Assembly: GCA_027490305.1 (NCBI GenBank)
Contig: JAIXYI010000051.1
Location: 1 to 64,000 of the forward strand
DNA from: Flavobacteriaceae bacterium
GTDB lineage: Bacteria; Bacteroidota; Bacteroidia; Flavobacteriales; Flavobacteriaceae
Reading direction: 5' to 3'
Length of the DNA: 64,000 nucleotides
Shown here one piece after another: positions 50,832 to 60,606 of the stretch. Numbering within the stretch: the first letter of the stretch is position 1; each line of letters starts with the position of its first letter. Below the pieces are notes generated by a model. The model did no database searches, was not told the origin of the DNA, and saw only the letters and a program-made list of their open reading frames with translations. A program made the translations under genes and the position numbers.

Positions 50832-53327
50832 ATGGCAAAACAGCAAAAGGAAAAAGCCCGTAACGACGCTGCCGAAACCGCACCCAAAACGTGGTTTCCC
50901 AGGCAGTATCAGGTCGTGTTGGGCGTGTTGCTCGTGTTGTTTTCGCTGGCTCTGCTGCTGGCGTTCGTGTCGTTTTTTATTTACGGACAGGAAGACCAGA
51001 GCGCGGTTTCCCAACTGACAGATCGAACTGCGGCAACCGGAAATTGGCTCGGAAAATTCGGGGCCTATCTGGCGGATATCTTCGTATACAAAGGTTTCGG
51101 CATCGGTTCGTTCCTGTTTGTACGTCTTTTTTTCCTGACAGGTGCCTATCTCGTACTCGACCTGAAGGTGTCCAAATTACGCAACACCTGGTTCTGGGAT
51201 TTGTATGCCGTGGCCGTCATCGCCGTGATGATGGGATTTTTTGCGGCGTTCCTGCCCGAACTCGGCGGTGTGGTGGGATATGAAATGAACCTGTTCCTGC
51301 AGGATTATATCGGCAAAACCGGAACGGCGTTCGTGCTGATTTTTGCGTTTGTCATTTACCTGATCTTTAAAATCCGCATATCGCCCGATTCCATTAAGGC
51401 GTTGTTCGAGCGCACGCGTTCTGAGATCAAAGAGGATATCGCCTCGGTGCAATCTCCGGTCACCGACGGGGCAACGGCGTACAACCTTGAGGAATTTGCC
51501 GTTGATGAACAGGAGGAAAACGACGGGCCGGAACGCGCTACTGCCTTTCCGATAGAGGAGGAGGAAGAGATTCCCGAGCCGGAATTAATCACGAAACCCA
51601 CATCCCAATTCGAAATCGACCGCGAAGCATTAAAGCCAACCATCGGTTCGGCTTCCGAGTTGTCGATCGACCTCACGCCGAAAATCGTGCCGCCGCCTGT
51701 TAAGCCGGTCGTAGACGTTCCGGCTGCCGAGGAAGAATTCGTAATCGAAAAAATAGAGGAGGAGGACATCATCGAAGAAAACCTGGCCTCTAAGCTTGTC
51801 GAGGATTTTGGTTTGTTCGATCCGACGCTTGAATTGTCGAATTACAAATTCCCGACCATCGATCTGTTAAAAGAGTATTCGACCAGCGGGATTACCATCA
51901 ACCAGGAAGAACTCGAAGACAACAAAAACCGAATTGTCGAAACGCTCGGTCACTATAAAATCGACATCGCACAGATCAAGGCGACGGTCGGACCGTCCGT
52001 GACATTATACGAAATCATACCCGAAGCGGGCATCCGGATTTCGAAAATCAAAAGTCTGGAAGACGACATCGCCCTGTCGCTTTCGGCATTGGGCATACGT
52101 ATCATCGCCCCGATTCCGGGCAAAGGAACGATTGGTATAGAGGTGCCGAACCAAAAACCGACGATGGTATCGATGCGGAGCGTCATCAGTTCCGCTAAAT
52201 TCCAGGAAGCCGAAATGGAACTCCCGATTGCGCTGGGCAAGACCATTTCAAACGAAACCTTCGTGGTAGACCTGGCCAAGATGCCGCACTTGCTGATGGC
52301 AGGGGCCACCGGGCAGGGAAAATCGGTGGGATTGAACGCCGTATTGACGTCACTCTTATATAAGAAGCATCCGGCGGAAGTGAAATTCGTCTTAGTCGAT
52401 CCGAAGAAAGTCGAATTGACGCTTTTCAATAAAATCGAACGCCATTATCTCGCGAAGTTACCGGATACGGAAGATGCCATCATCACCGACAATAATAAGG
52501 TCATCAACACCCTGAATTCGTTGTGTGTAGAGATGGACGACCGCTACTCGCTACTAAAGGATGCGATGGTGCGGAATATCAAGGAGTACAACGAAAAGTT
52601 CAAGTCGCGTCGCCTGAATCCGGAAAACGGGCATCGCTTCCTACCGTATATCGTGCTGGTTGTCGACGAGTTCGCCGACCTCATCATGACGGCGGGCAAA
52701 GAAGTCGAGACACCCATCGCGCGATTGGCCCAGTTGGCGCGTGCCATCGGTATTCACCTGATTATTGCCACACAACGTCCGTCGGTGAATGTCATCACGG
52801 GTATTATCAAGGCGAACTTCCCGGCACGTATCGCGTTTCGGGTGACGTCGAAGATCGATTCGCGTACGATTCTCGACAGCCAGGGTGCTGACCAACTCAT
52901 TGGTCGCGGTGACCTCTTGTATTCCAATGGAAATGACGTAATACGGGTGCAGTGTGCGTTCGTTGATACGCCGGAAGTAGAGAAGATTACCGAATTCATC
53001 GGATCGCAGAAAGCCTATCCAAATGCGTATTTATTACCGGAATTTACGGGAGATGACGATACTGGCATTAAAATTGATATGGACATCTCTGAGCGTGATC
53101 CGTTGTTCCGGGAAGCTGCCGAAGTCATTGTGGCGGCGCAACAGGGTTCTGCCTCACTTCTGCAACGGAAACTCAAATTGGGGTACAACCGCGCGGGTCG
53201 TCTCATTGATCAGATGGAAGCCGCCGGAATTGTCGGACCGTTCGAAGGAAGTAAGGCCAGGAATGTGACAATCCCGGATTTGCAGGCGCTCGAGCAGTTT
53301 TTTAACAATGAGCAAAATGATTTTTAA
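50832..53327 (+). CDS. ftsK: DNA translocase FtsK/SpoIIIE
   Basis: 831 residues from MAKQQKEKARNDAAET. N-terminal four-helix membrane region (about residues 25-175: VVLGVLLVLFSLALLLAFVSFFIYG, FGIGSFLFVRLFFLTGAYLVLDL, DLYAVAVIAVMMGFFAAFLPEL, GTAFVLIFAFVIYLIF), an acidic linker, then the motor with Walker A MAGATGQGKSVGLNA, Walker B IVLVVDEFADLIMT and the RPSVNVITGIIKANFPARIAFRV region. The last 65 residues form the gamma domain that reads KOPS-like sequences. Segregates chromosome ends at the septum. Followed by lolA after 1 bp. Confidence 0.96.
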   Translation: MAKQQKEKARNDAAETAPKTWFPRQYQVVLGVLLVLFSLALLLAFVSFFIYGQEDQSAVSQLTDRTAATGNWLGKFGAYLADIFVYKGFGIGSFLFVRLFFLTGAYLVLDLKVSKLRNTWFWDLYAVAVIAVMMGFFAAFLPELGGVVGYEMNLFLQDYIGKTGTAFVLIFAFVIYLIFKIRISPDSIKALFERTRSEIKEDIASVQSPVTDGATAYNLEEFAVDEQEENDGPERATAFPIEEEEEIPEPELITKPTSQFEIDREALKPTIGSASELSIDLTPKIVPPPVKPVVDVPAAEEEFVIEKIEEEDIIEENLASKLVEDFGLFDPTLELSNYKFPTIDLLKEYSTSGITINQEELEDNKNRIVETLGHYKIDIAQIKATVGPSVTLYEIIPEAGIRISKIKSLEDDIALSLSALGIRIIAPIPGKGTIGIEVPNQKPTMVSMRSVISSAKFQEAEMELPIALGKTISNETFVVDLAKMPHLLMAGATGQGKSVGLNAVLTSLLYKKHPAEVKFVLVDPKKVELTLFNKIERHYLAKLPDTEDAIITDNNKVINTLNSLCVEMDDRYSLLKDAMVRNIKEYNEKFKSRRLNPENGHRFLPYIVLVVDEFADLIMTAGKEVETPIARLAQLARAIGIHLIIATQRPSVNVITGIIKANFPARIAFRVTSKIDSRTILDSQGADQLIGRGDLLYSNGNDVIRVQCAFVDTPEVEKITEFIGSQKAYPNAYLLPEFTGDDDTGIKIDMDISERDPLFREAAEVIVAAQQGSASLLQRKLKLGYNRAGRLIDQMEAAGIVGPFEGSKARNVTIPDLQALEQFFNNEQNDF

Positions 53328-53328
53328 A

Positions 53329-53967
53329 ATGAAAAAATTCCTTCCGTTCTTCGTCTTATTGGTTGCTGTCTTTTCCGCCTCGGCGCAAGACAAAAAAGCA
53401 AAAGACCTGCTGGATGAAGTGACGGCCAAAGTAAAATCGTATGATAATATCGTCATCGATTTCAAGTATTCGCTTTCCAATAACCGTGAGAACATCAACC
53501 AGGAAAGCAAAGGGAATGTCATCCTGAAAGGAAATCTCTACGTACTCAACCTGATGGGTACGACCAAACTTTTCGACGGAAAGAAAATCTACACCATCAA
53601 TCCGGAAGACGAAGAAATCACCATATCAAAATTTGACGAAAAGGATGCCAACGCCATCACACCGTCAAAAATGCTTACTTTTTTCAATAGTGGTTATAAG
53701 TACTATTGGGATATCGAGCAAAACATAAAGGGGCGTAAAATACAGTATATCAAGTTGGTTCCGATTGGAAAAGACCAACGCAAGGAAATCCTTCTCGGGA
53801 TTGACGTCCAGACCAAAAACATCTACAACCTGATCGAAACCGGAAAAAACGGCACCCGCACGACACTTACCGTTAATTCTTTTAAAACCAATCAGCCATT
53901 GTCGAAAAATCAGTTTACCTTTGTCGAGAGTAAATATCCCAATTACTACATCAACAAGCTAGACTGA
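53329..53967 (+). CDS. lolA: Outer-membrane lipoprotein carrier protein LolA
   Basis: 212 residues; signal peptide MKKFLPFFVLLVAVFSASA-Q. LolA-type half-barrel: KAKDLLDEVTAKVKSYDNIVIDFKYSLSN, SKGNVILKGNLYVLNLMGTTKLFDGKKIYTINPEDEEITISKFDE, KDQRKEILLGIDVQTKNIYNLIETGKNGTRTTLTVNSFKTNQPLSKNQFTF. Ferries lipoproteins across the periplasm. The first frame start 7 codons earlier would overlap ftsK; this one is 1 bp after its stop. Confidence 0.92.
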   Translation: MKKFLPFFVLLVAVFSASAQDKKAKDLLDEVTAKVKSYDNIVIDFKYSLSNNRENINQESKGNVILKGNLYVLNLMGTTKLFDGKKIYTINPEDEEITISKFDEKDANAITPSKMLTFFNSGYKYYWDIEQNIKGRKIQYIKLVPIGKDQRKEILLGIDVQTKNIYNLIETGKNGTRTTLTVNSFKTNQPLSKNQFTFVESKYPNYYINKLD

Positions 53968-53973
53968 CGCTAG

Positions 53974-55986
53974 GTGAAAATTCTCGACCAGTACATCCTG
54001 AAGCAGTTCGTAAAAACGTTTCTGTCTGTATTCGTCATCCTCTTTTTCATTTTTATTCTCCAGACCGTTTGGCTGTTCATAGCCGAACTTGCCGGTAAGG
54101 ATCTCGATTTCTCCACGATTGCCAAATTCCTGCTGTTCGCGATGCCCAACATCGTGCCGTTGGTATTGCCGTTATCGGTGCTGCTTGCGTCAATCATGAC
54201 GTTCGGTGACCTCTCAGAGAACTACGAGTTTGCAGCCATGAAATCGTCGGGTGTGTCGTTGCAACGCGCCATGCGCAGCCTCACCCTGTTCATCCTGGCG
54301 CTGGCCGTGTGTGCGTTCATCTTCGCCAATAACATCATTCCGTATTCCCAATACCGCTTCCAGAACATCAAAGCCAATATCGGACGCGAGAAGCCGGCCA
54401 TGGCGATTGCAGAAGGGCAGTTTAACGATGTGGGAAGTTTCAACATCAAGGTGGACAAGAAAACGGGCCCCAACGGAAACAAGCTCGAAGGTGTCACCAT
54501 CCATAAGAAAAGCATCGGGAGAGGCGCCACGGCGGTCATCAAAGCCAAGACAGGCGATCTTCGAAGCAGTGCCGATTCGAATATCCTCCAACTCGTCCTA
54601 CACGATGGGTACCAATATGAGGATGTGTATCCCAACAAAATCAACGAGCAGCGGAAAATGCCGTTCGCTAAAACCGCTTTCCGACAGTACATCATCAATA
54701 TGGACCTGTCGAAACTCAACGAAAACGACGTCGACAAAGAACACATTTCCAATGCCAGTGTCATGCTCGACCTTGGGGAACTGCACTACACGCTCGATTC
54801 ACTGGATACGGCCTATGACAAAGAGCGACGTTCGTATGCCGATAACGTCATCGTACGGACGGGCTACAATACGGTTTCGTCTTTCCCTACGACATCCGAT
54901 ACCATAAAAGTGACGCCTGCCAAAGGATCGGTTACGAAACATGACTTGCTGACGCCGTATACCAAAGAAGAGCGCGCCCGCATTTTGGATATCGCGAGGG
55001 GAAATATCGAGAACACGAGCTTCATCATCGATCGCGCCAAAACCGAGTTTGAGGAGCGAGACAAGAACATCAACACGTATTGGCTTTCGGTGTACGATAA
55101 ATTCGTGATCGCCTACAGTTGCCTTCTCATGTTTTTCATCGGTGCACCGTTGGGCGCCATTATCCGAAAAGGTGGACTCGGATTGCCCATCGTTTTCGCG
55201 ATTCTTATTTTTATTACGTTCCACTTTATCAATACGTTTGGCAAGAAAATCGCGCAGGAGAATGGCATTCCCGCTTTTGCCGGCGCCTGGATGTCGTCGT
55301 TTGTATTGACACCACTTGCCCTTTTCCTTACCAAACGGGCGACGGATGACCGGGGTGTGGAGTTCGACTTCGATTTCATTACCATCCCGTTCCGGAAGTT
55401 GTTTGCTCATAATGCCATACGTCCGAGTTTTTTGGTATCGGATCGTGTTATCAACCTCGATGCCATTGAAACGGTGGAAGATGGTGAATGGGAGGCGTTG
55501 CAACAATTGGATGATGAGGCGCTTATCCAACAGGTATACGACGCAAAACGGAATAATCTTGCGGAGACAACACGTATCAATATCCTTAAAATACTGGCGG
55601 CACGGGGCATTACGCAGGCGAGTCTTTACCGCAGCAAACGTCTTTTCGACGAACGGTATGAGTTATTGCAGGATGATGTCGCTACCTATCGCTTCCGTGC
55701 GAAAGTGACGCTCATGATCTACCTGATGGCGGTGACGCTGGCCCTCGTTTTCAACAACAACCGCTCTAAGGCCGGACTAGCCATAGCCGCTTTCGTGATG
55801 CTGATTTTCTTTTTCGTCACGCTCTATAAAGCCCTCAACGACCTGAAAGACGTTGCCAAAGCGCTGAAAACGAAAATCGGCGTGCCGTTTATTATTTGCC
55901 TGGTATTGGGATTCCCGTTTTACCCGGTATTTCACCTCCTGAATAGTCGGGCTCTTCGCCTGAAACTGTCTGAACACAACCTGTAG
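53974..55986 (+). CDS. LptF/LptG-family LPS export permease with extended C terminus
   Basis: 670 residues from a GTG start (MKILDQYILKQF, the standard LptG/LptF opening), 6 bp after lolA. Six membrane helices of the YjgP/YjgQ family: helices 1-3 in residues 1-115 and 4-6 around 375-470, with the jellyroll periplasmic domain between. The tail after residue 470, LYRSKRLFDERYELLQDD and two more hydrophobic segments (LMIYLMAVTLALVF, LAIAAFVMLIFFFVTLY), is longer than the usual 360-400 residues. Member of the LptB2FG complex that extracts LPS; co-operon with ftsK and lolA. Confidence 0.86.
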   Translation: MKILDQYILKQFVKTFLSVFVILFFIFILQTVWLFIAELAGKDLDFSTIAKFLLFAMPNIVPLVLPLSVLLASIMTFGDLSENYEFAAMKSSGVSLQRAMRSLTLFILALAVCAFIFANNIIPYSQYRFQNIKANIGREKPAMAIAEGQFNDVGSFNIKVDKKTGPNGNKLEGVTIHKKSIGRGATAVIKAKTGDLRSSADSNILQLVLHDGYQYEDVYPNKINEQRKMPFAKTAFRQYIINMDLSKLNENDVDKEHISNASVMLDLGELHYTLDSLDTAYDKERRSYADNVIVRTGYNTVSSFPTTSDTIKVTPAKGSVTKHDLLTPYTKEERARILDIARGNIENTSFIIDRAKTEFEERDKNINTYWLSVYDKFVIAYSCLLMFFIGAPLGAIIRKGGLGLPIVFAILIFITFHFINTFGKKIAQENGIPAFAGAWMSSFVLTPLALFLTKRATDDRGVEFDFDFITIPFRKLFAHNAIRPSFLVSDRVINLDAIETVEDGEWEALQQLDDEALIQQVYDAKRNNLAETTRINILKILAARGITQASLYRSKRLFDERYELLQDDVATYRFRAKVTLMIYLMAVTLALVFNNNRSKAGLAIAAFVMLIFFFVTLYKALNDLKDVAKALKTKIGVPFIICLVLGFPFYPVFHLLNSRALRLKLSEHNL

Positions 55987-55988
55987 CC

Positions 55989-57119
55989 ATGTCAACACCC
56001 ATCCGACTTAATACGATTGAAGAAGCCATAGAAGACATCCGTCAGGGCAAAGTTATCATCGTGGTCGACGACGAAGACCGTGAAAACGAAGGCGATTTTC
56101 TAGCAGCAGCGGAAAAAGCCACTCCAGAAATGATCAATTTTATGGCGATGCACGGCCGTGGGCTCATCTGTGCCCCGCTTACCGAAAAACGTTGTGCGGA
56201 GTTGGAACTCCATTCGATGGTGGCCAATAACACCGACCACATGGAGACGGCATTCACCGTGTCGGTTGACCTGAAAGGCCATGGCGTCACGACCGGAATT
56301 TCTGCCTCGGATCGCGCTAAGACTGTCCTCGCCTTAATTGATGAGGAAACCAAACCGTATCATCTGGCACGACCCGGTCATATTTTCCCGCTGATTGCCA
56401 AGCAGGGCGGGGTGTTACGCCGTACCGGACATACGGAAGCGGCCATCGATTTTGCCCGTTTGGCCGGATTCAAACCGGCGGGCGTGATCTGCGAAATTAT
56501 GAACGAAGACGGCACGATGTCGCGTTTGCCCCAATTGATGGAAGTCGCCCGTAAACACAACCTAAAGATTGTGTCGATCGAAGATTTGGTCGCGTATCGC
56601 ATGCAACACGACAGCTTGATTGTCAAGAAAGAAGATTTCGATGTGGAAACCCGCTTCGGCACCTTCCGTCTTCGCGCCTACGTACAGACGACCAATAAGA
56701 TGGTTCATATCGCCCTGACGAAAGGCTCGTGGAATCAGGGAGATTCGGTATTGACACGTATTAATTCCACCCAGGTAAACGGCGACGTCTTGGGCACACT
56801 GACGCACAACCCTGATCGCAAACTCGAAAGTATGTTTGAGCGGATCAACGAAGAGGGAAGGGGTGCCATCCTGTTTATCAACCAGGAAGTGCAGCCGGTA
56901 GAATTGCTGAATCGAATTGTCGAACTGAAATCACTACAGGAACAAGGAAACCTCCGGGCGCCCGAAATCAAAATGGACGTCAAGGATTTTGGTATTGGCG
57001 CCCAGATACTGCACGACATTGACATCTGCAAAATCCGTCTCGTATCCAATTCCGAGCAAACGAAACGCGTCGGTATGATTGGCTACGGCCTGGAAATCGT
57101 GGAATACGTTTCGTATTAA
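55989..57119 (+). CDS. ribB: DHBP synthase fused to a degenerate GTP cyclohydrolase II domain
   Basis: 376 residues. Residues 1-205 are a complete 3,4-dihydroxy-2-butanone 4-phosphate synthase for riboflavin: [37 protein letters not shown] and RPGHIFPL. Residues 210-376 have the fold of GTP cyclohydrolase II ([31 protein letters not shown]) but none of the three zinc cysteines: the usual SEC..RCDCG segment reads [19 protein letters not shown] (259-277). GTP hydrolysis at that site is therefore unlikely. Starts 2 bp after the lptF/G gene, so joined to the ftsK-lolA operon. Confidence 0.9.
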   Translation: MSTPIRLNTIEEAIEDIRQGKVIIVVDDEDRENEGDFLAAAEKATPEMINFMAMHGRGLICAPLTEKRCAELELHSMVANNTDHMETAFTVSVDLKGHGVTTGISASDRAKTVLALIDEETKPYHLARPGHIFPLIAKQGGVLRRTGHTEAAIDFARLAGFKPAGVICEIMNEDGTMSRLPQLMEVARKHNLKIVSIEDLVAYRMQHDSLIVKKEDFDVETRFGTFRLRAYVQTTNKMVHIALTKGSWNQGDSVLTRINSTQVNGDVLGTLTHNPDRKLESMFERINEEGRGAILFINQEVQPVELLNRIVELKSLQEQGNLRAPEIKMDVKDFGIGAQILHDIDICKIRLVSNSEQTKRVGMIGYGLEIVEYVSY

Positions 57120-58528
57120 CTCCTCAGTATGAGTGCGGGTTTTTCCTGCGCCAGTTTCCACAACAATTCCCCGAATAACGTATTGGCCCACGCGAACCAA
57201 GGTCGTGAGAACTGCTTTGGATTATCCTTGTGAAAGGATTCATGCATAAAGCCCGTATCGGCGTGTGTGGTTTTGAGGGTTTGGAGGCACATCCGGATCT
57301 CGGCTTCATCCGATGATGTGAGCGCCTGCATGGTAAGGCTTATGGGCCAGATTTGGTTTTCCGGTGTGTGTGGCGCCCCGATACCCTTGCCGTATTTTCC
57401 CTCATAATAATACGGATTGGCGTCACTCAACACCATCCGGCGCGTGTTTTGGTATATCGGATCGGTGGCCGGGCAACTTCCAAAATAAGGCATAGACAGC
57501 AAACTTGGCGCATTCGCATCGTCCATAAACAAATGGTTTCCGAAGCCATCGACTTCATACGCATACACCTTCCCGAATCGTGGATGGTTGACAATTGCGT
57601 ATTCTTTGAGTGCTCTTTCCACTTCATCTGCCAATTTCCGGGCGTCAGCGGCCAGCGTCACATCCGCGAAAGCGTCGGCCAACTCCGCCATTTGCCGCAA
57701 GGATACTACTGCAAAAAAGTTGGACGGAACCAAAAACGGAAACACCGTGGCATCGTCAGACGGACGGAACATGGATGCGATGAGTCCGACCGGCTTTATC
57801 GGAAAACCATAGCCATCCAACGGCGGCGTGTCGATACTTCGCGACGTTACCCGCATAAACTGGTATGGTCCTTTGTTTTCTTTCCGTTGCTGCTCGCGAA
57901 ACGTCTGGATCACAAGCCGCATCGCCTTTTTCCATGACGCATCAAAGGGTGCCGTGTCACCGGTATCCTTCCAATAATGATACGCGAGGCGAATGGGGTA
58001 GCACAGCGAATCGATCTCCCATTTACGTTCGTGCAGTTCGGGTTTCATGGCCGTGATGTCGTTCGCCCAGTCGCTTCCGGTGGCGCCTTTGTTGAAGGCA
58101 TTGGCGTAGGGATCGATGAGGATACAGTCGGTCTGGCGATTGATGACGCCGGCCAACAAGCGTTTCAGTTTCGGGTCTTTCTTCGCCAATGGAAGATAGG
58201 GAAGGATCTGTGCCGTGCTGTCGCGGAGCCACATCGCGGGGATGTCGCCGGTGATTACAAACGTATCCGGCCGGGTGCCATCGGTAAAATCGACCGTGGT
58301 GTCGAGCGTGTTAGGGAAACAATTGTAGAAGAGCCATCCCATTTCGGCATCGGCAAAACGGGGACGGAGTGATTGCAGCAGCTTTTCGACGGCGTCGCTC
58401 CGGAATTTGCGTTGGGCAACGGGTGTCCGCACTTCCGGAAGGGCAGAGAGGAAGGACGGCAGGTTACGCGCCATGAGAGGTGTCAGCGATGCGAGGGCGG
58501 TGGTTTTGAGGAAATCTTTACGGTTCAT
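57116..58528 (-). CDS. GH125 exo-alpha-1,6-mannosidase-like protein
   Basis: 470 residues from MNRKDFLKTTALASLTPLMARN, a Tat-like signal (NRKDFLK). The (alpha/alpha)6 barrel family signature: MGWLFYNCFPNTLDTTVDF, FVITGDIPAMWLRDSTAQILPYLPL, CILIDPYANAFNKGATGS, KWEIDSLCYPIRLAYHYW, GTH-less PHTPENQIWPISLTMQALTS, and FSRPWFAWANTLFGELLWKL. These match bacterial GH125 enzymes that trim alpha-1,6-mannose from glycans. Its stop overlaps the ribB stop region by 4 bp on the opposite strand. Confidence 0.87.
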   Translation of the reverse strand: MNRKDFLKTTALASLTPLMARNLPSFLSALPEVRTPVAQRKFRSDAVEKLLQSLRPRFADAEMGWLFYNCFPNTLDTTVDFTDGTRPDTFVITGDIPAMWLRDSTAQILPYLPLAKKDPKLKRLLAGVINRQTDCILIDPYANAFNKGATGSDWANDITAMKPELHERKWEIDSLCYPIRLAYHYWKDTGDTAPFDASWKKAMRLVIQTFREQQRKENKGPYQFMRVTSRSIDTPPLDGYGFPIKPVGLIASMFRPSDDATVFPFLVPSNFFAVVSLRQMAELADAFADVTLAADARKLADEVERALKEYAIVNHPRFGKVYAYEVDGFGNHLFMDDANAPSLLSMPYFGSCPATDPIYQNTRRMVLSDANPYYYEGKYGKGIGAPHTPENQIWPISLTMQALTSSDEAEIRMCLQTLKTTHADTGFMHESFHKDNPKQFSRPWFAWANTLFGELLWKLAQEKPALILRS

Positions 58529-58624
58529 ATGGGTAGTGGTCGGTATGTCACCAAGATACGAATTACCGACTAAAAATGCGGCATCCTGATTGCCAGGCAC
58601 TACGGATTTTTCCAAAAAAAATGT

Positions 58625-58654
58625 TTGGAAAACCGAAATGCGTTGCTATATTTG
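58625..58654 (+). promoter_or_regulatory. tRNA-Ser promoter
   Basis: TTG (58625-58627), 19 bp, TATATTTG (58647-58654), a complete match 30 bp before the tRNA. Confidence 0.8.
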
Positions 58655-58683
58655 CAACCGCATTACGGGAAGCCGTATTGCAT

Positions 58684-58768
58684 GGAGGAATGGCAGAGTG
58701 GTCGATCGCGGCGGTCTTGAAAACCGTTGACTGTAACAGGTCCGGGGGTTCGAATCCCTCTTCCTCCG
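58684..58768 (+). tRNA. tRNA-Ser (UGA)
   Basis: 85 bases, long variable arm as in class II tRNAs. Acceptor GGAGGAA / TTCCTCC, anticodon TGA at 58718-58720 in loop CTTGAAA, T-arm GGGGTTCGAATCCCT. The 3' end is G then CA; CCA is not fully encoded. Confidence 0.95.
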
Positions 58769-58792
58769 CAGGCTTAAGATAAGCAAACTTAC

Positions 58793-58823
58793 ACCCCTTA
58801 AATCGTGGATTTGAGGGGTTTTT
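58793..58823 (+). terminator. tRNA-Ser terminator
   Basis: Stem ACCCCTTAAATC / GATTTGAGGGGT with loop GTG, then TTTTTT. The AC/GT ends pair beyond the stem. Confidence 0.85.
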
Positions 58824-58965
58824 TGTTTCCAGCAAATTAAAATCCGACAAATAATCTTCACACCAAAAGGGCTCCAACGCGGGCATAAGATATGCGGAGA
58901 CAATTGTGCCCATTCACCTTTTTATCAAAGAAATACAGAGAATATGGCTCAGTAACTACAGACCG

Positions 58966-60489
58966 CTACGGCTGCGGCAACAGCGATGCTAAAAAGGCAG
59001 CGAAAGGCCTGATGTCCCCTTCGGTGCTGATGGTTTCCAACGCGGCCATATATTCGGCACGTCTTTTCAGCGGTACTACCGTCCACGGATAACCTCCCGA
59101 AGCCATCATTGCATTCATCAAAAAGCGTCCCATACGGCCATTTCCGTCGGTATAAGGATGGATGTATACAAAGACATAATGTCCTAATACCACACGAACC
59201 GCTGCGTTATCTTCGTGCGTGAGGAGGTCGAAGAACGTAGGCATTAGATCCCTCACGGCCTCCATGCTCGGCGGTACGTGCTTGGAACGACGGATAAAAA
59301 CGGGGCGGTTGCGGTATCCTGCAAGATCCGAAGCTTTCAATATACCTGCCATGACGCTGGGCGCGAACATTTCCCGGTACCACGTACCATGATCGCGATC
59401 GGTTACCTCACCGGCATTTTTACCGTCCAATATGGTGTCAAGGCTTATCTGGACGGCTTGGTAGGCCTGCCAATACCCGCGCGCGGCCATGGCATCTTGC
59501 TGCTCGCGGTCCTGATCGTTGAGATCGGGTTGCCAGTCGCCGCGGCGTACGCGCTCGATGAGTTCCGGGCTTACCCGGTAACCTTCTATAGACAAGGAAT
59601 TGTAGGCATCGGTAACATAGTTTTCTTCCACGTCCTTCATGTAAGCCGCTTTGTCATTGGGTATTCCCGGAGCGGGAGGGAAAAGCCCAATGATCGGTTC
59701 GCGCATTTCTTCCCACATCAGGCGAAGACGGTTTACATACGGCGATACCTCACGCGGATTGATGGATACCGGGCTTTTGTATGCGAATGGATCCTGTTCA
59801 CGCACCGTATATCCTGCAGCACGCATACCTTCCAATATGTCATCCGCGATCCTTGGCCGGCCCACGTTGCGGAATGCCCCCGCCATCCTGCCGGCCACCA
59901 CGCTGCGTCCGCCTTCGAGAAGGTGCGCCAGAATCTCGGAGGCGTCCCTGAAAGTGAATAACGCGGCGCGCGCATCCGTGGGATTGCGCTGATAGAAGTC
60001 CTCAGAACAGTATACCAATGCCGACGATAAGGAAAACAGGCGCAATCCATAACCATCCGTCACGGCCTCGTTGCCATTGGGCAGGGCAGCGCGTATTTCG
60101 AGTATGGAGGTGTTGAATATCAAGTTGGTCACTTGGTTCCTGGCTTGCGGAGCTCGTACCAAAAGCTGCGTGGGAACCGTAACATTGGAGGCATGGAGCA
60201 GTACCGACTGTTCCGGAGACAAACTCCAGTCTTCCCCAAACCGCTCTCTCAGGTAGGCTGCGCAAAAATGCCAGTAAGAAGCATACCAAGCGGTGCTTTC
60301 TCCGGCTGTCTCATCAGGACGCGACGGAATATACCAGCCTCGCATGACCTCTTGCAGGAAGCCTTTCTGCACAAGTCGCTCTCTATGTGTCCTGCTTAAA
60401 GCACCCGATGGCACGGCGATCATGCCTTGCTGTTGCAGCAGATGTAACGCTTCGAGCGATGTAGCAAGATTTTCAGATGGTGTCGCCAT
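58966..60489 (-). CDS. Fic protein with AbiEi-like N-terminal domain
   Basis: 507 residues. N-terminal region (1-230), with LEALHLLQQQGMIAVPSGALSRTHRERLVQKGFLQEVMRGWYIP, resembles a winged-helix AbiEi-type antitoxin/regulator domain. The Fic AMP-transferase domain follows: the inhibitory motif SLSIEG (298-303), which matches (S/T)xxxE(G/N), and the active site HPYTDGNGRMGR (444-455) with catalytic His444. So AMPylation would be self-restrained by Glu302. Combining a DNA-binding antitoxin-like part and a Fic toxin in one chain suggests an autoregulated toxin or phage-defence gene. Promoter carries 24-bp repeats. Confidence 0.86.
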   Translation of the reverse strand: MATPSENLATSLEALHLLQQQGMIAVPSGALSRTHRERLVQKGFLQEVMRGWYIPSRPDETAGESTAWYASYWHFCAAYLRERFGEDWSLSPEQSVLLHASNVTVPTQLLVRAPQARNQVTNLIFNTSILEIRAALPNGNEAVTDGYGLRLFSLSSALVYCSEDFYQRNPTDARAALFTFRDASEILAHLLEGGRSVVAGRMAGAFRNVGRPRIADDILEGMRAAGYTVREQDPFAYKSPVSINPREVSPYVNRLRLMWEEMREPIIGLFPPAPGIPNDKAAYMKDVEENYVTDAYNSLSIEGYRVSPELIERVRRGDWQPDLNDQDREQQDAMAARGYWQAYQAVQISLDTILDGKNAGEVTDRDHGTWYREMFAPSVMAGILKASDLAGYRNRPVFIRRSKHVPPSMEAVRDLMPTFFDLLTHEDNAAVRVVLGHYVFVYIHPYTDGNGRMGRFLMNAMMASGGYPWTVVPLKRRAEYMAALETISTEGDIRPFAAFLASLLPQP

Positions 60490-60504
60490 CAGGGTATTTT
60501 ATTG

Positions 60505-60606
60505 CAAATATAAGAATTAGCTTTTAATGCTGTATCATAATTAGCTTTTAATGCTGTATTATATTTAGCTTTTAGTGTTGTATTATAATTAGCTTTTAAT
60601 GCTTCT
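60505..60606 (-). promoter_or_regulatory. fic promoter with four 24-bp direct repeats
   Basis: TTAGCTTTTA(A/G)TG(C/T)T recurs at 60517, 60541, 60565 and 60589, exactly 24 bp apart; the units include GTAT(T/C)ATA. On the minus strand the -7 box TATATTTG (60505-60512) is directly downstream of these units and 16 bp before the fic ATG. The repeats cover the -33 region, so they are likely operators for the protein's own DNA-binding domain. Confidence 0.75.

Noticed and set aside
58684..60489. Genomic island integrated at tRNA-Ser
   Set aside because: No repeat of the tRNA 3' end and no integrase were found; the Fic gene is only near it.
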